Source: Betaproteobacteria bacterium (lineage in GTDB: Bacteria; Pseudomonadota; Gammaproteobacteria; Burkholderiales; Ga0077523). Taken from it: a stretch of DNA of 49,007 nt. Below, one piece after another: positions 27,827 to 35,410 of the stretch (the first letter of the stretch is position 1; the number at the start of each line of letters is the position of its first letter). The notes beneath the pieces are model-generated. The model searched no databases, was not told the DNA's origin, and worked only from the letters and a program-made list of their open reading frames with translations. The translations under genes were made by a program, and so were the position numbers. The stretch spans positions 1-49,007 of the forward strand of contig JANXYG010000028.1 of NCBI GenBank assembly GCA_025350245.1. The letters run 5' to 3'.

Positions 27827-29194
27827 ATGTCCCCGACCGGCCTGCTGGCACTGATCGGCAACACGCCGATGGTGGAGATCACCCGCATCGACACCGGGCT
27901 GTGCCGCCTGTTCGTCAAGCTCGAATGCCAGAATCCGGGCGGGTCGATCAAGGATCGCATCGGGCTGTCGATGATCAGTGCCGCCGAGGACAACGGGCGG
28001 CTGAAACCCGGTGGAACCATCGTCGAGGCCACGGCCGGCAACACCGGGCTGGGACTCGCGCTGGTCGCAGCGGCCAAGGGCTACCGGCTGATCCTCGTGG
28101 TGCCCGACAAGATGGCGCGCGAGAAGATTTTCCATTTGCGGGCGATGGGTGCCGAGGTCCGCCTCACCCGCTCGGACGTGGGCAAGGGCCATCCCGAGTA
28201 CTACCAGGACATGGCCGAGCGGCTCGCACGCGAGCTGCCGGGCGCGCTCTTCATCAACCAGTTCGCCAATCCGGCGAATCCGCTCGCGCACGAGACCGGC
28301 ACCGGACCCGAAATCCTGGCACAAATGGACGGTGACATCGACGCGATGGTGTGCGGCGTGGGTTCGGCCGGCACTATCACCGGCCTGTCGCACTTCTTCG
28401 CGAAAGCCTCGCCGAAGACCGAGATGATCCTGGCCGATCCGGTCGGGTCGGTGCTGGTCGACTACATCACCACCGGGAAATTCGGCGAGGCCGGCAGCTG
28501 GGTCGTCGAGGGCATCGGCGAGGACTTCATTCCACCGATCGCGGATTTTTCGCGAGTGCACAAGGGCTACTCGATTTCCGATGCCGACAGCTGCAACACC
28601 GCGCGCGACCTGCTCCTCAAGGAAGGGCTGCTCGGCGGCTCTTCCAGCGGCACGCTGGTGGCGGCGGCGCTGCGCTATTGCCGCGAACAGACCACGCCGA
28701 AGCGGGTGTGCACCTTCATCTGCGACAGCGGCAACAAGTACCTGTCCAAGGTCTACAACGACTACTGGATGATCGATCAGGGATTCGTCGTACGCGAGAC
28801 CTTCGGCGACCTGCGCGACATGATCACCCGCCGTTTCGACGAAGGTGGCACCGTCACCGTGGGTCCGGACGACAAGCTCGCCATCGCCTATGCGCGCATG
28901 AAGCTCTACGACGTGTCGCAGTTGCCGGTGATGGAGGGCGACCGGCTGGTGGGCCTGCTCGACGAATGGGATCTGCTCAAGGCCACCCAGAAGGCGCCAC
29001 GACAATTCGCCGAAGCCGTGCGAACCGCGATGACGCAGAAGATCGAGACCGTCGGCCTGAACACGCCGCTGGCAACGCTCATGGATGCTTTCGAACGCGG
29101 TCATGTCGCCATCGTCGTCGAGGGGGGCAGGTTCTACGGCCTGATCACGCGCATCGACGCGCTCAACCACCTGCGCCGCAACGTGGCCCTGTAG
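27827..29194 (+). CDS. Cystathionine beta-synthase
   Basis: A 455-residue PLP enzyme that condenses serine with homocysteine to cystathionine. The catalytic core (1-330) has GNTPMVEI, the PLP-lysine motif NPGGSIKDRIG (Lys42), TAGNTGLGLALVA and the phosphate loop GVGSAGTITG. A pair of CBS domains follows (about 330-455), probably binding an adenosyl ligand as a regulator. There is no N-terminal haem domain. The ATG at 27827 has AAGGA upstream; the longer open frame only runs through repeat DNA. With the next gene it forms a transsulfuration pair. Confidence 0.93.
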   Translation: MSPTGLLALIGNTPMVEITRIDTGLCRLFVKLECQNPGGSIKDRIGLSMISAAEDNGRLKPGGTIVEATAGNTGLGLALVAAAKGYRLILVVPDKMAREKIFHLRAMGAEVRLTRSDVGKGHPEYYQDMAERLARELPGALFINQFANPANPLAHETGTGPEILAQMDGDIDAMVCGVGSAGTITGLSHFFAKASPKTEMILADPVGSVLVDYITTGKFGEAGSWVVEGIGEDFIPPIADFSRVHKGYSISDADSCNTARDLLLKEGLLGGSSSGTLVAAALRYCREQTTPKRVCTFICDSGNKYLSKVYNDYWMIDQGFVVRETFGDLRDMITRRFDEGGTVTVGPDDKLAIAYARMKLYDVSQLPVMEGDRLVGLLDEWDLLKATQKAPRQFAEAVRTAMTQKIETVGLNTPLATLMDAFERGHVAIVVEGGRFYGLITRIDALNHLRRNVAL

Positions 29195-29262
29195 CGCGGA
29201 ACCCGGCCTGCCTCCGCTACCATTGCCCCTCGTTTCGCGCCATCTTTCCCTCTGGGCCGACC

Positions 29263-30435
29263 ATGTCCGAAGCCAAGCATCCTGCACACGCCTTCGCCAC
29301 CCGCGCCATTCATGCCGGCCAGGCGCCCGACCCCACGACCGGTGCGGTGATGCCGCCGATCTACGCGACATCCACCTTCAAGCAGCGCTCGCCCGGCGAT
29401 CACACCGGCTTCGAGTACGCGCGCAGCCAGAACCCCACCCGCATGGCCTTCGAGCGCAGCATCGCCGACCTCGAAAGTGGCGCCGCGGCCTGGGCGTTCG
29501 CTTCCGGCCTCGCCGCGATGAGCACCGTGCTCGAACTGCTCGATGCCGGCAGCCATATCGTCGCGGTCGACGATCTTTATGGCGGTAGCTGGCGGCTGTT
29601 CGAACGCGTCCGCAAGCGCTCGATGGGGCTGCGCACGACCTTTGCCGATCCCGACGTCCCGGGAGCGGTCGAACGCGCGCTCCAGCCCGACACGAAGATG
29701 ATCTGGGTCGAGACCCCCACCAACCCGATGCTGAAGATCGTCGACCTGGACGCGATCGCCGCAATGGCGCGCGCCCGCGGCATCCTCACCGTCTGCGACA
29801 ACACGTTCGCCTCGCCCTATGTCCAGCGGCCGCTGGAACACGGCTTCGACATCGTCATCCACTCGATCACCAAGTACATCAACGGCCACTCGGATGTGGT
29901 GGGCGGGGCGGTCGTGGTCGGCGACAACCCCGGCCTGCAGGAACGCCTCGGCTACCTGCAGAACGCGATCGGCTCGATCCTCGATCCGTTCTCGAGCTTC
30001 CTGGCGCTGCGCGGGGTCAAGACGCTGCCGCTACGCATGCAGGCGCACAACGCCAACGCCCTCGAGATCGCGCGCTGGCTCGCATCGCACCCACGCTGCC
30101 GTCAAGTGATCTACCCCGGGCTGCCCGCGCACCCGCAGCACACCCTGGCACAGCGGCAGATGAACGGTTTCGGCGGCATGGTCTCGGCCTATCTCGACAC
30201 CGACCTCGCCGGCACCCGGCGCTTTCTCGAACAGTGCGAACTTTTCACGCTGGCCGAGAGTCTCGGCGGTGTCGAGAGTCTGATCAGCCACCCGGAACTG
30301 ATGAGCCACGGGTCGCTCACGCAGGAACGTCGCGACCAGTTGCATCTCACCTCGAATCTGGTGCGACTGTCGGTGGGCATCGAAGACATCTCCGACCTGA
30401 AGCACGATCTTGAAACCGCCTTTGCCGCCCTCTAG
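29263..30435 (+). CDS. Cystathionine gamma-lyase/gamma-synthase family enzyme
   Basis: A 390-residue Cys/Met-metabolism PLP enzyme. Motifs are ATRAIHAGQAPDPTTGAVMPPIYATST, SGLAAMSTVLELLDAGSHIV, the Asp in VCDNTFASPYVQRPLEHG, the PLP lysine in HSITKYINGHSDVVGG, and the C-terminal SLGGVESLISHPELMSHGSL. Sequence alone does not separate gamma-lyase from gamma-synthase; the beta-synthase immediately upstream (68 bp) favours the lyase and reverse transsulfuration from homocysteine to cysteine. The ATG at 29263 gives the family's N-terminus. Confidence 0.92.
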   Translation: MSEAKHPAHAFATRAIHAGQAPDPTTGAVMPPIYATSTFKQRSPGDHTGFEYARSQNPTRMAFERSIADLESGAAAWAFASGLAAMSTVLELLDAGSHIVAVDDLYGGSWRLFERVRKRSMGLRTTFADPDVPGAVERALQPDTKMIWVETPTNPMLKIVDLDAIAAMARARGILTVCDNTFASPYVQRPLEHGFDIVIHSITKYINGHSDVVGGAVVVGDNPGLQERLGYLQNAIGSILDPFSSFLALRGVKTLPLRMQAHNANALEIARWLASHPRCRQVIYPGLPAHPQHTLAQRQMNGFGGMVSAYLDTDLAGTRRFLEQCELFTLAESLGGVESLISHPELMSHGSLTQERRDQLHLTSNLVRLSVGIEDISDLKHDLETAFAAL

Positions 30436-30454
30436 ACAAGCCGAAGGAGCCCCC

Positions 30455-30958
30455 ATGCTCGAACGACTCACCAGGCCGCGAACCCTGCTGCTGGCCACGT
30501 TTGCGGTCTGCGCAGGTCTCATTGCCTACGCGCTGTGGTTGCAACACGCCAGCCACCTCGAACCGTGCCCGATGTGCATCCTCCAGCGCTACGCGTTCGT
30601 GGTGGTCGGCGTGATCGCGCTGGCAGCCGCGATTCAGAATCCCGGCAGAATCGGCATGCGCGTCTATGCGGTGCTGATGGGGCTCGCGGCGATAGCCGGC
30701 GGAGCCATCTCGACCTGGCAGAGCTGGCTGCAGCACCACCCGCCGAAGGTCGCCGATTGCGGGCCCGGCCTGGAAACCATCGTCGGCGAGTTCCCGCTGT
30801 CGGAAGCCCTGCCGATGATCTTTCGCGGCGCCGGCGATTGCTCGAAAGTCGATTGGACCTTTCTCGGACTGTCGATCGCGGAATGGGCACTGGTGTGCTT
30901 TGCCGGCATTGTGGTGACGGCGATGATCGTGTGGGTTCGCGCCACTCGGAAGCCCTGA
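30455..30958 (+). CDS. dsbB: Disulfide bond formation protein DsbB
   Basis: A 167-residue inner-membrane oxidase that transfers electrons from DsbA to quinone. Four hydrophobic helices are visible. The first periplasmic loop carries the active pair CPMC (Cys38/Cys41) followed by ILQRYAF, and the second loop holds Cys102 and Cys129. The ATG at 30455 begins right before the first helix. It lies 19 bp after the transsulfuration gene and ends about 50 bp before the edge of the accessory island. Confidence 0.95.
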   Translation: MLERLTRPRTLLLATFAVCAGLIAYALWLQHASHLEPCPMCILQRYAFVVVGVIALAAAIQNPGRIGMRVYAVLMGLAAIAGGAISTWQSWLQHHPPKVADCGPGLETIVGEFPLSEALPMIFRGAGDCSKVDWTFLGLSIAEWALVCFAGIVVTAMIVWVRATRKP

Positions 30959-31011
30959 AACACGGGTTCCCGATCACCCGCGGCTGATCGCGGCTGGCGA
31001 GCCCCGCGCGG

Positions 31012-31083
31012 CTACGTCGGCAACGGCCTGCGCTCGGGCGCGGCTCCCGCCAGCGCCGTGCCGATCATCGCGTCACGCGAGAC
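31012..31083 (-). pseudogene. Orphan 3' end of a nitrile hydratase alpha-type gene (left flanking repeat)
   Basis: Read on the minus strand, this fragment encodes LVSRDAMIGTALAGAAPERR and then stops at a TAG (31012-31014). The first part is the same as the C-terminus of the intact hydratase alpha protein encoded at 38977-39573, but without any upstream gene body. At DNA level 31036-31083 matches 39001-39048 at 46 of 48 positions. It probably is the displaced original 3' end of that gene, left behind when the island arrived. Confidence 0.7.
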
Positions 31084-31177
31084 CAGTCCCGCGCGTCGCA
31101 GGAACGGTAGCGCGATCCGGTTTTCGACGCTTCAATAACATCGCCCTCGCTAACGAGTCGCGCCGCTCAACTTTTCC

Positions 31178-32725
31178 TCATACCGCTGAGCACCGCGAGT
31201 CATCCGCGCCCGAGAACGCTCTTGGGCTGACGTAGGACAGTACTCGCCGTCTCAGCCCGTGGCGATGGCCACTGGCGCGCCCGAACTGCTGTGCTCCGAC
31301 GGCCGCCACTCCGTCACGCGCGAGGGCTTTCTGCCACCGTTTCCACGCAGTCCCGGGAATCGATGCAGTGTCTCCCAGTGACGCTCGACCGCCCCTCATA
31401 ACAGGAAACCCGTATCGCTTTGCCATTTCCAGCGCGTCGCGGCCGTAGCACTCCCATCTCGTCCCGACCTGCAACCAGACAATCGCACCCGGAAACCGGG
31501 AAGTGAACCAACTGTGCTGACTGGCCAGACTGGTGGCGAACGGTGGTTCGAGACGGCTACCGATCCCGGGCCACGCCAACGGGAACAGCGCGTCGAGCCA
31601 TGGATGTCGTGCCCAAAGTCGAGCGGTCAATCGGAAACCGCTTGCATGCCGAAAGTGGCCGAGGTAACTGCCAAGCGAGCTTTGGAGCGCCTTCGATTGC
31701 GCGAGATCCATGCACAGCCCGTGGTTTCCGACCAACGTCGATCCCCACTTCGCAAGGCACTGATCGGCCGCATCCACCACCCGCTGCCGGACCAGCAGAT
31801 AGTTCGGCCTGATGACATACCCGAGAAAATCCACGCCACGACTGACCGCCCACGGCATACCCACCGGCGTACGCAGGCTCAATCCCAAACGTTCCCGAAG
31901 GAACTCTTCGATCGCGTCCCGCCACGCGAGCAAGCGTTTCGGATCGGGATCGACCAGCACGAAATCGTCCACGTACCGCAAGTACCAGCGGCATTTCAGC
32001 GTGTGCTTGACGAACTGGTCCAACTCGTTGAGGTAGACGTTCGCGAAGAACTGGCTCGACAGGTTCCCGATGGCGAGTCCGCATTCCGGGGCCGCGTTGA
32101 CGAGGCGCTTATGCGGTGGAACCCGGTCGAAACGCGCCGGGTGCCCAAGGCGATAAGCCCCTTGGGCCGGGTTACCGGTAAGCAGGCTGCGCGTAATCCT
32201 CGCCAGATGCCGATACCGCTCTTCCTCCGACGGGTATCGTCGTGACGACTGGTCGAGGCGATGGGAGATCATGGCGAAGAGTCGTCGTCGGTCGATGGTG
32301 TTGAAGTAGTTGGCGATGTCGAGTTGCAGGGCATAGGCCCGCTGCTGGCCGTTGCAGGTTGCCTGCCGCATGAATGTCTGCAATCGCGTCACAGCACTGT
32401 GCGTGCCCTTACCCTGCCGATTGGCATAGCTGTCATGGATAAAGACGGGCTCGTACAGCACCTCGAGTTGGGGCACAAGCCAATGGTGGACCACACGATC
32501 CGCAAAAATCGGCGCGTGAATTTCGCGCGCCTTCGGTTTGGTGGTCACGAACACCCGGGTGCGGGAAGGACGCCAGGTACAAGCATTCAACGCCGTCTGC
32601 GCCGCCGCCAGCCGGTCCAGCAATCGGCCGTTGTAGCGCAAACAGTCGCGGGTGCCACGTTTTCGCCGCCGGCAGGCGAGCCATGCTGCCCAGAGCGATC
32701 GAAAACGCACTCGTGGCTGACTCAT
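31178..32725 (-). CDS. DGR reverse transcriptase with MutS-like C-terminal extension
   Basis: A 515-residue reverse transcriptase. Motif A is LQLDIANYFNTID (Asp136), the DGR-type IGxxxSQ motif is IGNLSSQ (219-225), the catalytic YVDD is at 251-254, and GVDFLGY lies at 297-303. The DGR context supports the class. Residues about 415-505 lie beyond a normal DGR RT and resemble MutS domain I: QVGTRWECYGRDA, a following SIPGTAWKRWQKAL and a GVAAVGAQQ stretch correspond to the family's GDFYELFGEDA, IPMAGVP and VAICEQ. I use the ATG at 32725, 46 bp after the TR; the open frame continues upstream through the TR, but that part reads as Thr-rich shadow. It would copy TR RNA with adenine-directed errors. 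Confidence 0.92.
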   Translation of the reverse strand: MSQPRVRFRSLWAAWLACRRRKRGTRDCLRYNGRLLDRLAAAQTALNACTWRPSRTRVFVTTKPKAREIHAPIFADRVVHHWLVPQLEVLYEPVFIHDSYANRQGKGTHSAVTRLQTFMRQATCNGQQRAYALQLDIANYFNTIDRRRLFAMISHRLDQSSRRYPSEEERYRHLARITRSLLTGNPAQGAYRLGHPARFDRVPPHKRLVNAAPECGLAIGNLSSQFFANVYLNELDQFVKHTLKCRWYLRYVDDFVLVDPDPKRLLAWRDAIEEFLRERLGLSLRTPVGMPWAVSRGVDFLGYVIRPNYLLVRQRVVDAADQCLAKWGSTLVGNHGLCMDLAQSKALQSSLGSYLGHFRHASGFRLTARLWARHPWLDALFPLAWPGIGSRLEPPFATSLASQHSWFTSRFPGAIVWLQVGTRWECYGRDALEMAKRYGFPVMRGGRASLGDTASIPGTAWKRWQKALARDGVAAVGAQQFGRASGHRHGLRRRVLSYVSPRAFSGADDSRCSAV

Positions 32726-32770
32726 GGCCCAACGCACCAGCACATACGCGAAAGTCGCGGTGCCCGCCTC

Positions 32771-32879
32771 GTCACTCTCCGCTACGCACCAAACGAACAG
32801 CGTTGTCGTTGTCGCAGTTGTTGTTGTTGTTGTCAACGCTGCCGTCGCCGAAATTGACATTCCAGCAATTGGAGCCGTT
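32771..32879 (-). other. DGR template repeat (TR)
   Basis: A 109-bp copy of the target gene's 3' end, between avd and the RT on the same strand. Read in the target frame it encodes NGSNCWNVNFGDGSVD followed by five Asn (AAC) codons, CDNDNAVRLVRSGE and a stop. The density of AAC/AAT codons is the classic signature of a template in which adenines are randomised. Fourteen of fifteen substitutions between TR and VR are at TR adenines. The exception is a G/C change near the 3' end, within the region expected to distinguish the two initiation-of-homology sequences. TR is 9 nt shorter than VR. Confidence 0.95.
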
Positions 32880-33087
32880 GGGCACTCCGAGCAGCAGAAC
32901 ACCCACACCGCGGGCCAAGGTCAATTCACCTCCGGCTCGCGCTAGCCCATGCGCTTTTGCGGGCCGCCAACCACCTCGACCCCACCGGTAAGCCACCCGC
33001 ACGCGGCAGGCTCGCCTGTATCGATATGCCATCGCCGGATGTGCCGTCGATGGCGTCATGGGCGCACAGTGACTCGGGACGCGCGGG

Positions 33088-33525
33088 TCAGACAAGTTGA
33101 CCCGATTCCGCCCGCCCTGCACCGACACCTTCCCGCTCGTTTCCGGCTGGATGCAGCCGCGCCTTCTGCAGAGCGCGCCGCCAGCCGGCCGCCTGTCGGG
33201 CAATACTCAGGGCCAACTCGACGCCCTGCTCGAACTCTGCCCAACTGCGAAATGCATGTACTTCCTTTCCGAGTTGAAGCAGCAGCTTCAGTTCCTCGGC
33301 AGCAAGGTGCAACTCGGTAACAACCGCAGTCCGGGTGCTCGGGTCCGCGGCCTGCGCGCGCAAGACCAAGCGGCACACCGCGAGCGCCTGCGTTCGCAAC
33401 TGCGAACCCACGGTGTACTTGTGGTAGCGCGCGAACCGGCGCACGGCCTCTTCTACCCAGACCAGCATCCGTTGCGAATCCCGCCAGATCGGTAGATGAG
33501 ATGTCGAACTCCCGCGCGTGGTCAC
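33088..33525 (-). CDS. avd: DGR accessory variability determinant (Avd)
   Basis: A 145-residue basic, helical protein between target and TR, the usual place of Avd, which forms a pentamer of four-helix bundles and assists the RT on the template RNA. The family-like stretch is LPIWRDSQRMLVWVEEAVRR, followed by ARYHKYTVGSQLRTQAL and later LHLAAEELKLLLQLGKEV. Several Arg/Lys residues (RRFARYHKY, RRALQKARLH) fit nucleic-acid binding. The start codon lies within a 12-bp perfect palindrome (33516-33527). Identification rests on pattern and location. Confidence 0.85.
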   Translation of the reverse strand: MTTRGSSTSHLPIWRDSQRMLVWVEEAVRRFARYHKYTVGSQLRTQALAVCRLVLRAQAADPSTRTAVVTELHLAAEELKLLLQLGKEVHAFRSWAEFEQGVELALSIARQAAGWRRALQKARLHPAGNEREGVGAGRAESGQLV

Positions 33526-33555
33526 GCCATCGGATACCGCAGGAAAAGTTCAAAA

Positions 33556-33673
33556 GTCACTGTCCGCTACGCACCAAACGAACAGCGTAGCCGTTGTCGC
33601 AGTAGCCGTAGTTGCTGCCTTTGCCGCCAACGCGGCCGTCGCCGAAATTGACAACCCAGCAACCGGAGCCGTC
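33556..33673 (-). other. DGR variable repeat (VR) at the 3' end of the target gene
   Basis: This 118-bp stretch ends with the target's stop codon. It aligns with the TR over its whole length, with a 9-bp length difference. On the coding strand AAC, AAT, AGC and GAC codons of the TR appear as GAC, GGT, GTT, CGC, GGC, AGC, TAC and TAC-type codons: every internal difference is a template A replaced in the VR. The last 25 bp before the stop are nearly identical and act as the presumed initiation site. Confidence 0.95.
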
Positions 33674-34066
33674 TTTCGATCTCGTGTGATACCACTCCGA
33701 CGGCGTATCCGGGAAGATCTCGTCGTCTATCGACGGATTCTCGCAGTTCTTCGCAATGATCGTTTTCAGCTCGTCTACTGACGGCATGCGCCAGCCATTC
33801 GACCAGCCCTCGTTGGCGCTGTCGTGGGTGAACTTTTTCGGTACTCCGACGCAACCCAGATCGTCTTTCCACGTCTGGCCCTGACTGCAGCGCATCCAGG
33901 TGAGATCGGTCTTCTTGTCGTAAACGACGCCGCCCTTGACCACGAGGCGTGCACTCGACGGTTTGGAAGTCTGGGAAGAGTCGCACTCCGCGAGTGCAGT
34001 GCTTGCCGCGACACACACGCCGGCACCCATCGCCAAGACCCAGATCGACGCCACGCTCACATGCAT
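33557..34066 (-). CDS. DGR target: secreted DUF1566 (Lcl_C)-type variable protein
   Basis: A 169-residue exported protein. GGGAGGAG lies 7 bp before the ATG at 34066, and residues 1-26 form a signal peptide ending STALA-E. The mature part reads like a DUF1566/Lcl C-terminal domain: VYDKKTDLTWMRC, WSNGWRMPSVDELKTII, PSIDDEIFPDTPSEWYHTRS and WVVNFGDG. Residues 132-169 are the VR. Sites facing mutable codons are 132, 135, 138, 140, 145, 150-155 and 158-160; Cys136 and Cys156 are fixed by A-free codons and may form a disulfide across the variable face. A binding protein whose ligand pocket is diversified is the likely role. It has no canonical lipobox. Confidence 0.9.
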   Translation of the reverse strand: MHVSVASIWVLAMGAGVCVAASTALAECDSSQTSKPSSARLVVKGGVVYDKKTDLTWMRCSQGQTWKDDLGCVGVPKKFTHDSANEGWSNGWRMPSVDELKTIIAKNCENPSIDDEIFPDTPSEWYHTRSKDGSGCWVVNFGDGRVGGKGSNYGYCDNGYAVRLVRSGQ

Positions 34067-34200
34067 TTGACTGCTCCTCCCGAGGTAAGTCCAGAAAGCG
34101 CCGGATTCCGCGCCGGCGCGGGAAATGCGGTGAACATAGTCGAAACCGGGACGCAATGGCAAGAGACAAGATCGCCTGTTCCCGGCCTTTGTTCGATGCT

Positions 34201-35346
34201 TCAGGGCAACGGCCGGGCCACTCGGAATCCAAGGTTGCTCGACCGATCCTTCGCCAGCGTCCAGCTACGTTGTGCCAGTCGAACCACCTCCGGCTTGTCG
34301 TACCAACTACCGCCGCGGGTCATCCGCCGCTTGCAATTGCCTTCGGTCCAGGCGGCCCCGTCGGTCGGAGCTCCTTGAAACGAGCCATTCTGGCAGTCCT
34401 CCACCCATTCCCAAACGTTGCCGAGCATGTCGTACAGTCCGAACGCATTTGGCTTGAACGCCCCCACGGGTGCCGTGGATCCATAGCCGTCGTCACACTC
34501 GAATGCATCCGTCGACAGTTGATAGGCGCGCTTCCGAGCCTGATCGCTCACGTTGGCGAACCGGCAAGCGCGGGCAGCATCTTGACCCCACCACGTGGCT
34601 TCCTGAGTGCCAGCTCTGGCGGCGTACTCCCACTCAGCCTCGCTCAACAGCCGATATGGCTTGCCGGTCTTGCGCGACAACCACGTGGCATAGGCCACCG
34701 CCTGCGGGTACGACATGTTGATCGCCGGACGGCGTCCGCGGCCCCATCCCTCATCCTTGAGGCTTGCGCAGCCCGTGTCAGCGACGCAAACATCCCATTC
34801 ATCGAACGTTACCTCGAACTTCCCGACTGCGAACGGCGCAGCCACAGTAACCATGCGCGGTGGTCCCTCGGATTCCTCGCGGCCATCTTCGTCGCGGGGC
34901 GATCCCATGACGAACCGCCCAGGCGGGATCACCACCATCTCCGGGCACTGCGGGCAGTCGCGAAACACCGTTCCAGCAGGCACGCCACCATTTCCCGTCT
35001 TGCCCCCGGCAGGCGCGGCAGCCGGTTCCGTCAGGCGCTTCCGCGCCGCCACGGAAACCTCGCTCTTGGGGTCGATCTCAAGCGACTTGCTCCATTGGAC
35101 CCTGGCTTTCTCGCCCTCGCCTGTGGCGAGATAGGCCTCGCCCAGGTAAAAGCGCGCCATCGCGTTGTTCGGGTCGCTTTTCAGGCCCCGTTCAAACTTG
35201 GCTATGGCCTGCGCCGCCTTGCTCTGCCCAAGCAGTTCAAATCCGTCAGCGAAGAGTTGCTGCGGGTCTTCCGCCGACACCCTGCCGGACGCGAGGACGA
35301 CCAGCACCGCAAAACACAGCGAAACCCATATCCGAGCCCGTCCCAT
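34201..35346 (-). CDS. Secreted TPR-FGE-sulfatase (SUMF1-like) domain protein
   Basis: A 381-residue exported protein. A signal peptide covers residues 1-25, TPR-like helices about 28-100 (AIAKFERGLKSDPNNAMARFYLGEAYL), and an FGE-sulfatase/C-type-lectin-like domain 130-381. The latter shows CPEMVVIPPGRFVMGSP, LLSEAEWEYAARAGT, NAFGLYDMLGNVWEWVED and the C-terminal RMTRGGSWYDKPEVVRLAQR. This fold is a frequent DGR target, but its 3' end has no TR-like sequence, so it is not diversified by this element. It lies 134 bp upstream of the DGR target on the same strand and may be a partner. The ATG at 35346 starts the signal peptide. Confidence 0.85.
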   Translation of the reverse strand: MGRARIWVSLCFAVLVVLASGRVSAEDPQQLFADGFELLGQSKAAQAIAKFERGLKSDPNNAMARFYLGEAYLATGEGEKARVQWSKSLEIDPKSEVSVAARKRLTEPAAAPAGGKTGNGGVPAGTVFRDCPQCPEMVVIPPGRFVMGSPRDEDGREESEGPPRMVTVAAPFAVGKFEVTFDEWDVCVADTGCASLKDEGWGRGRRPAINMSYPQAVAYATWLSRKTGKPYRLLSEAEWEYAARAGTQEATWWGQDAARACRFANVSDQARKRAYQLSTDAFECDDGYGSTAPVGAFKPNAFGLYDMLGNVWEWVEDCQNGSFQGAPTDGAAWTEGNCKRRMTRGGSWYDKPEVVRLAQRSWTLAKDRSSNLGFRVARPLP

Positions 35347-35410
35347 GCACGTCCACCTTCCAGAGTAGAAGTAGCCAACGTTATGATTGCCGGAAACGGG
35401 GGGTCGTGTC

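Noticed and set aside
32818-32835. The (AAC)n run as an ordinary microsatellite
   Set aside because: It is part of the TR and corresponds codon by codon to a diversified stretch in the VR.
32726-32908. RT start at 32908, giving a 576-residue protein
   Set aside because: The added part translates the TR out of its native frame as a Thr-rich stretch; the ATG at 32725 begins RT-like sequence and leaves the TR noncoding.
33516-33527. 12-bp palindrome near the VR as the DGR target-recognition hairpin
   Set aside because: It lies about 30 bp past the VR inside the avd start with no proper loop; the known hairpins are closer to the VR with a stem-loop shape. Left as uncertain.
34201-34320. The FGE-sulfatase gene end as a second VR
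   Set aside because: No similarity to the TR and no match to the initiation region near its stop codon.
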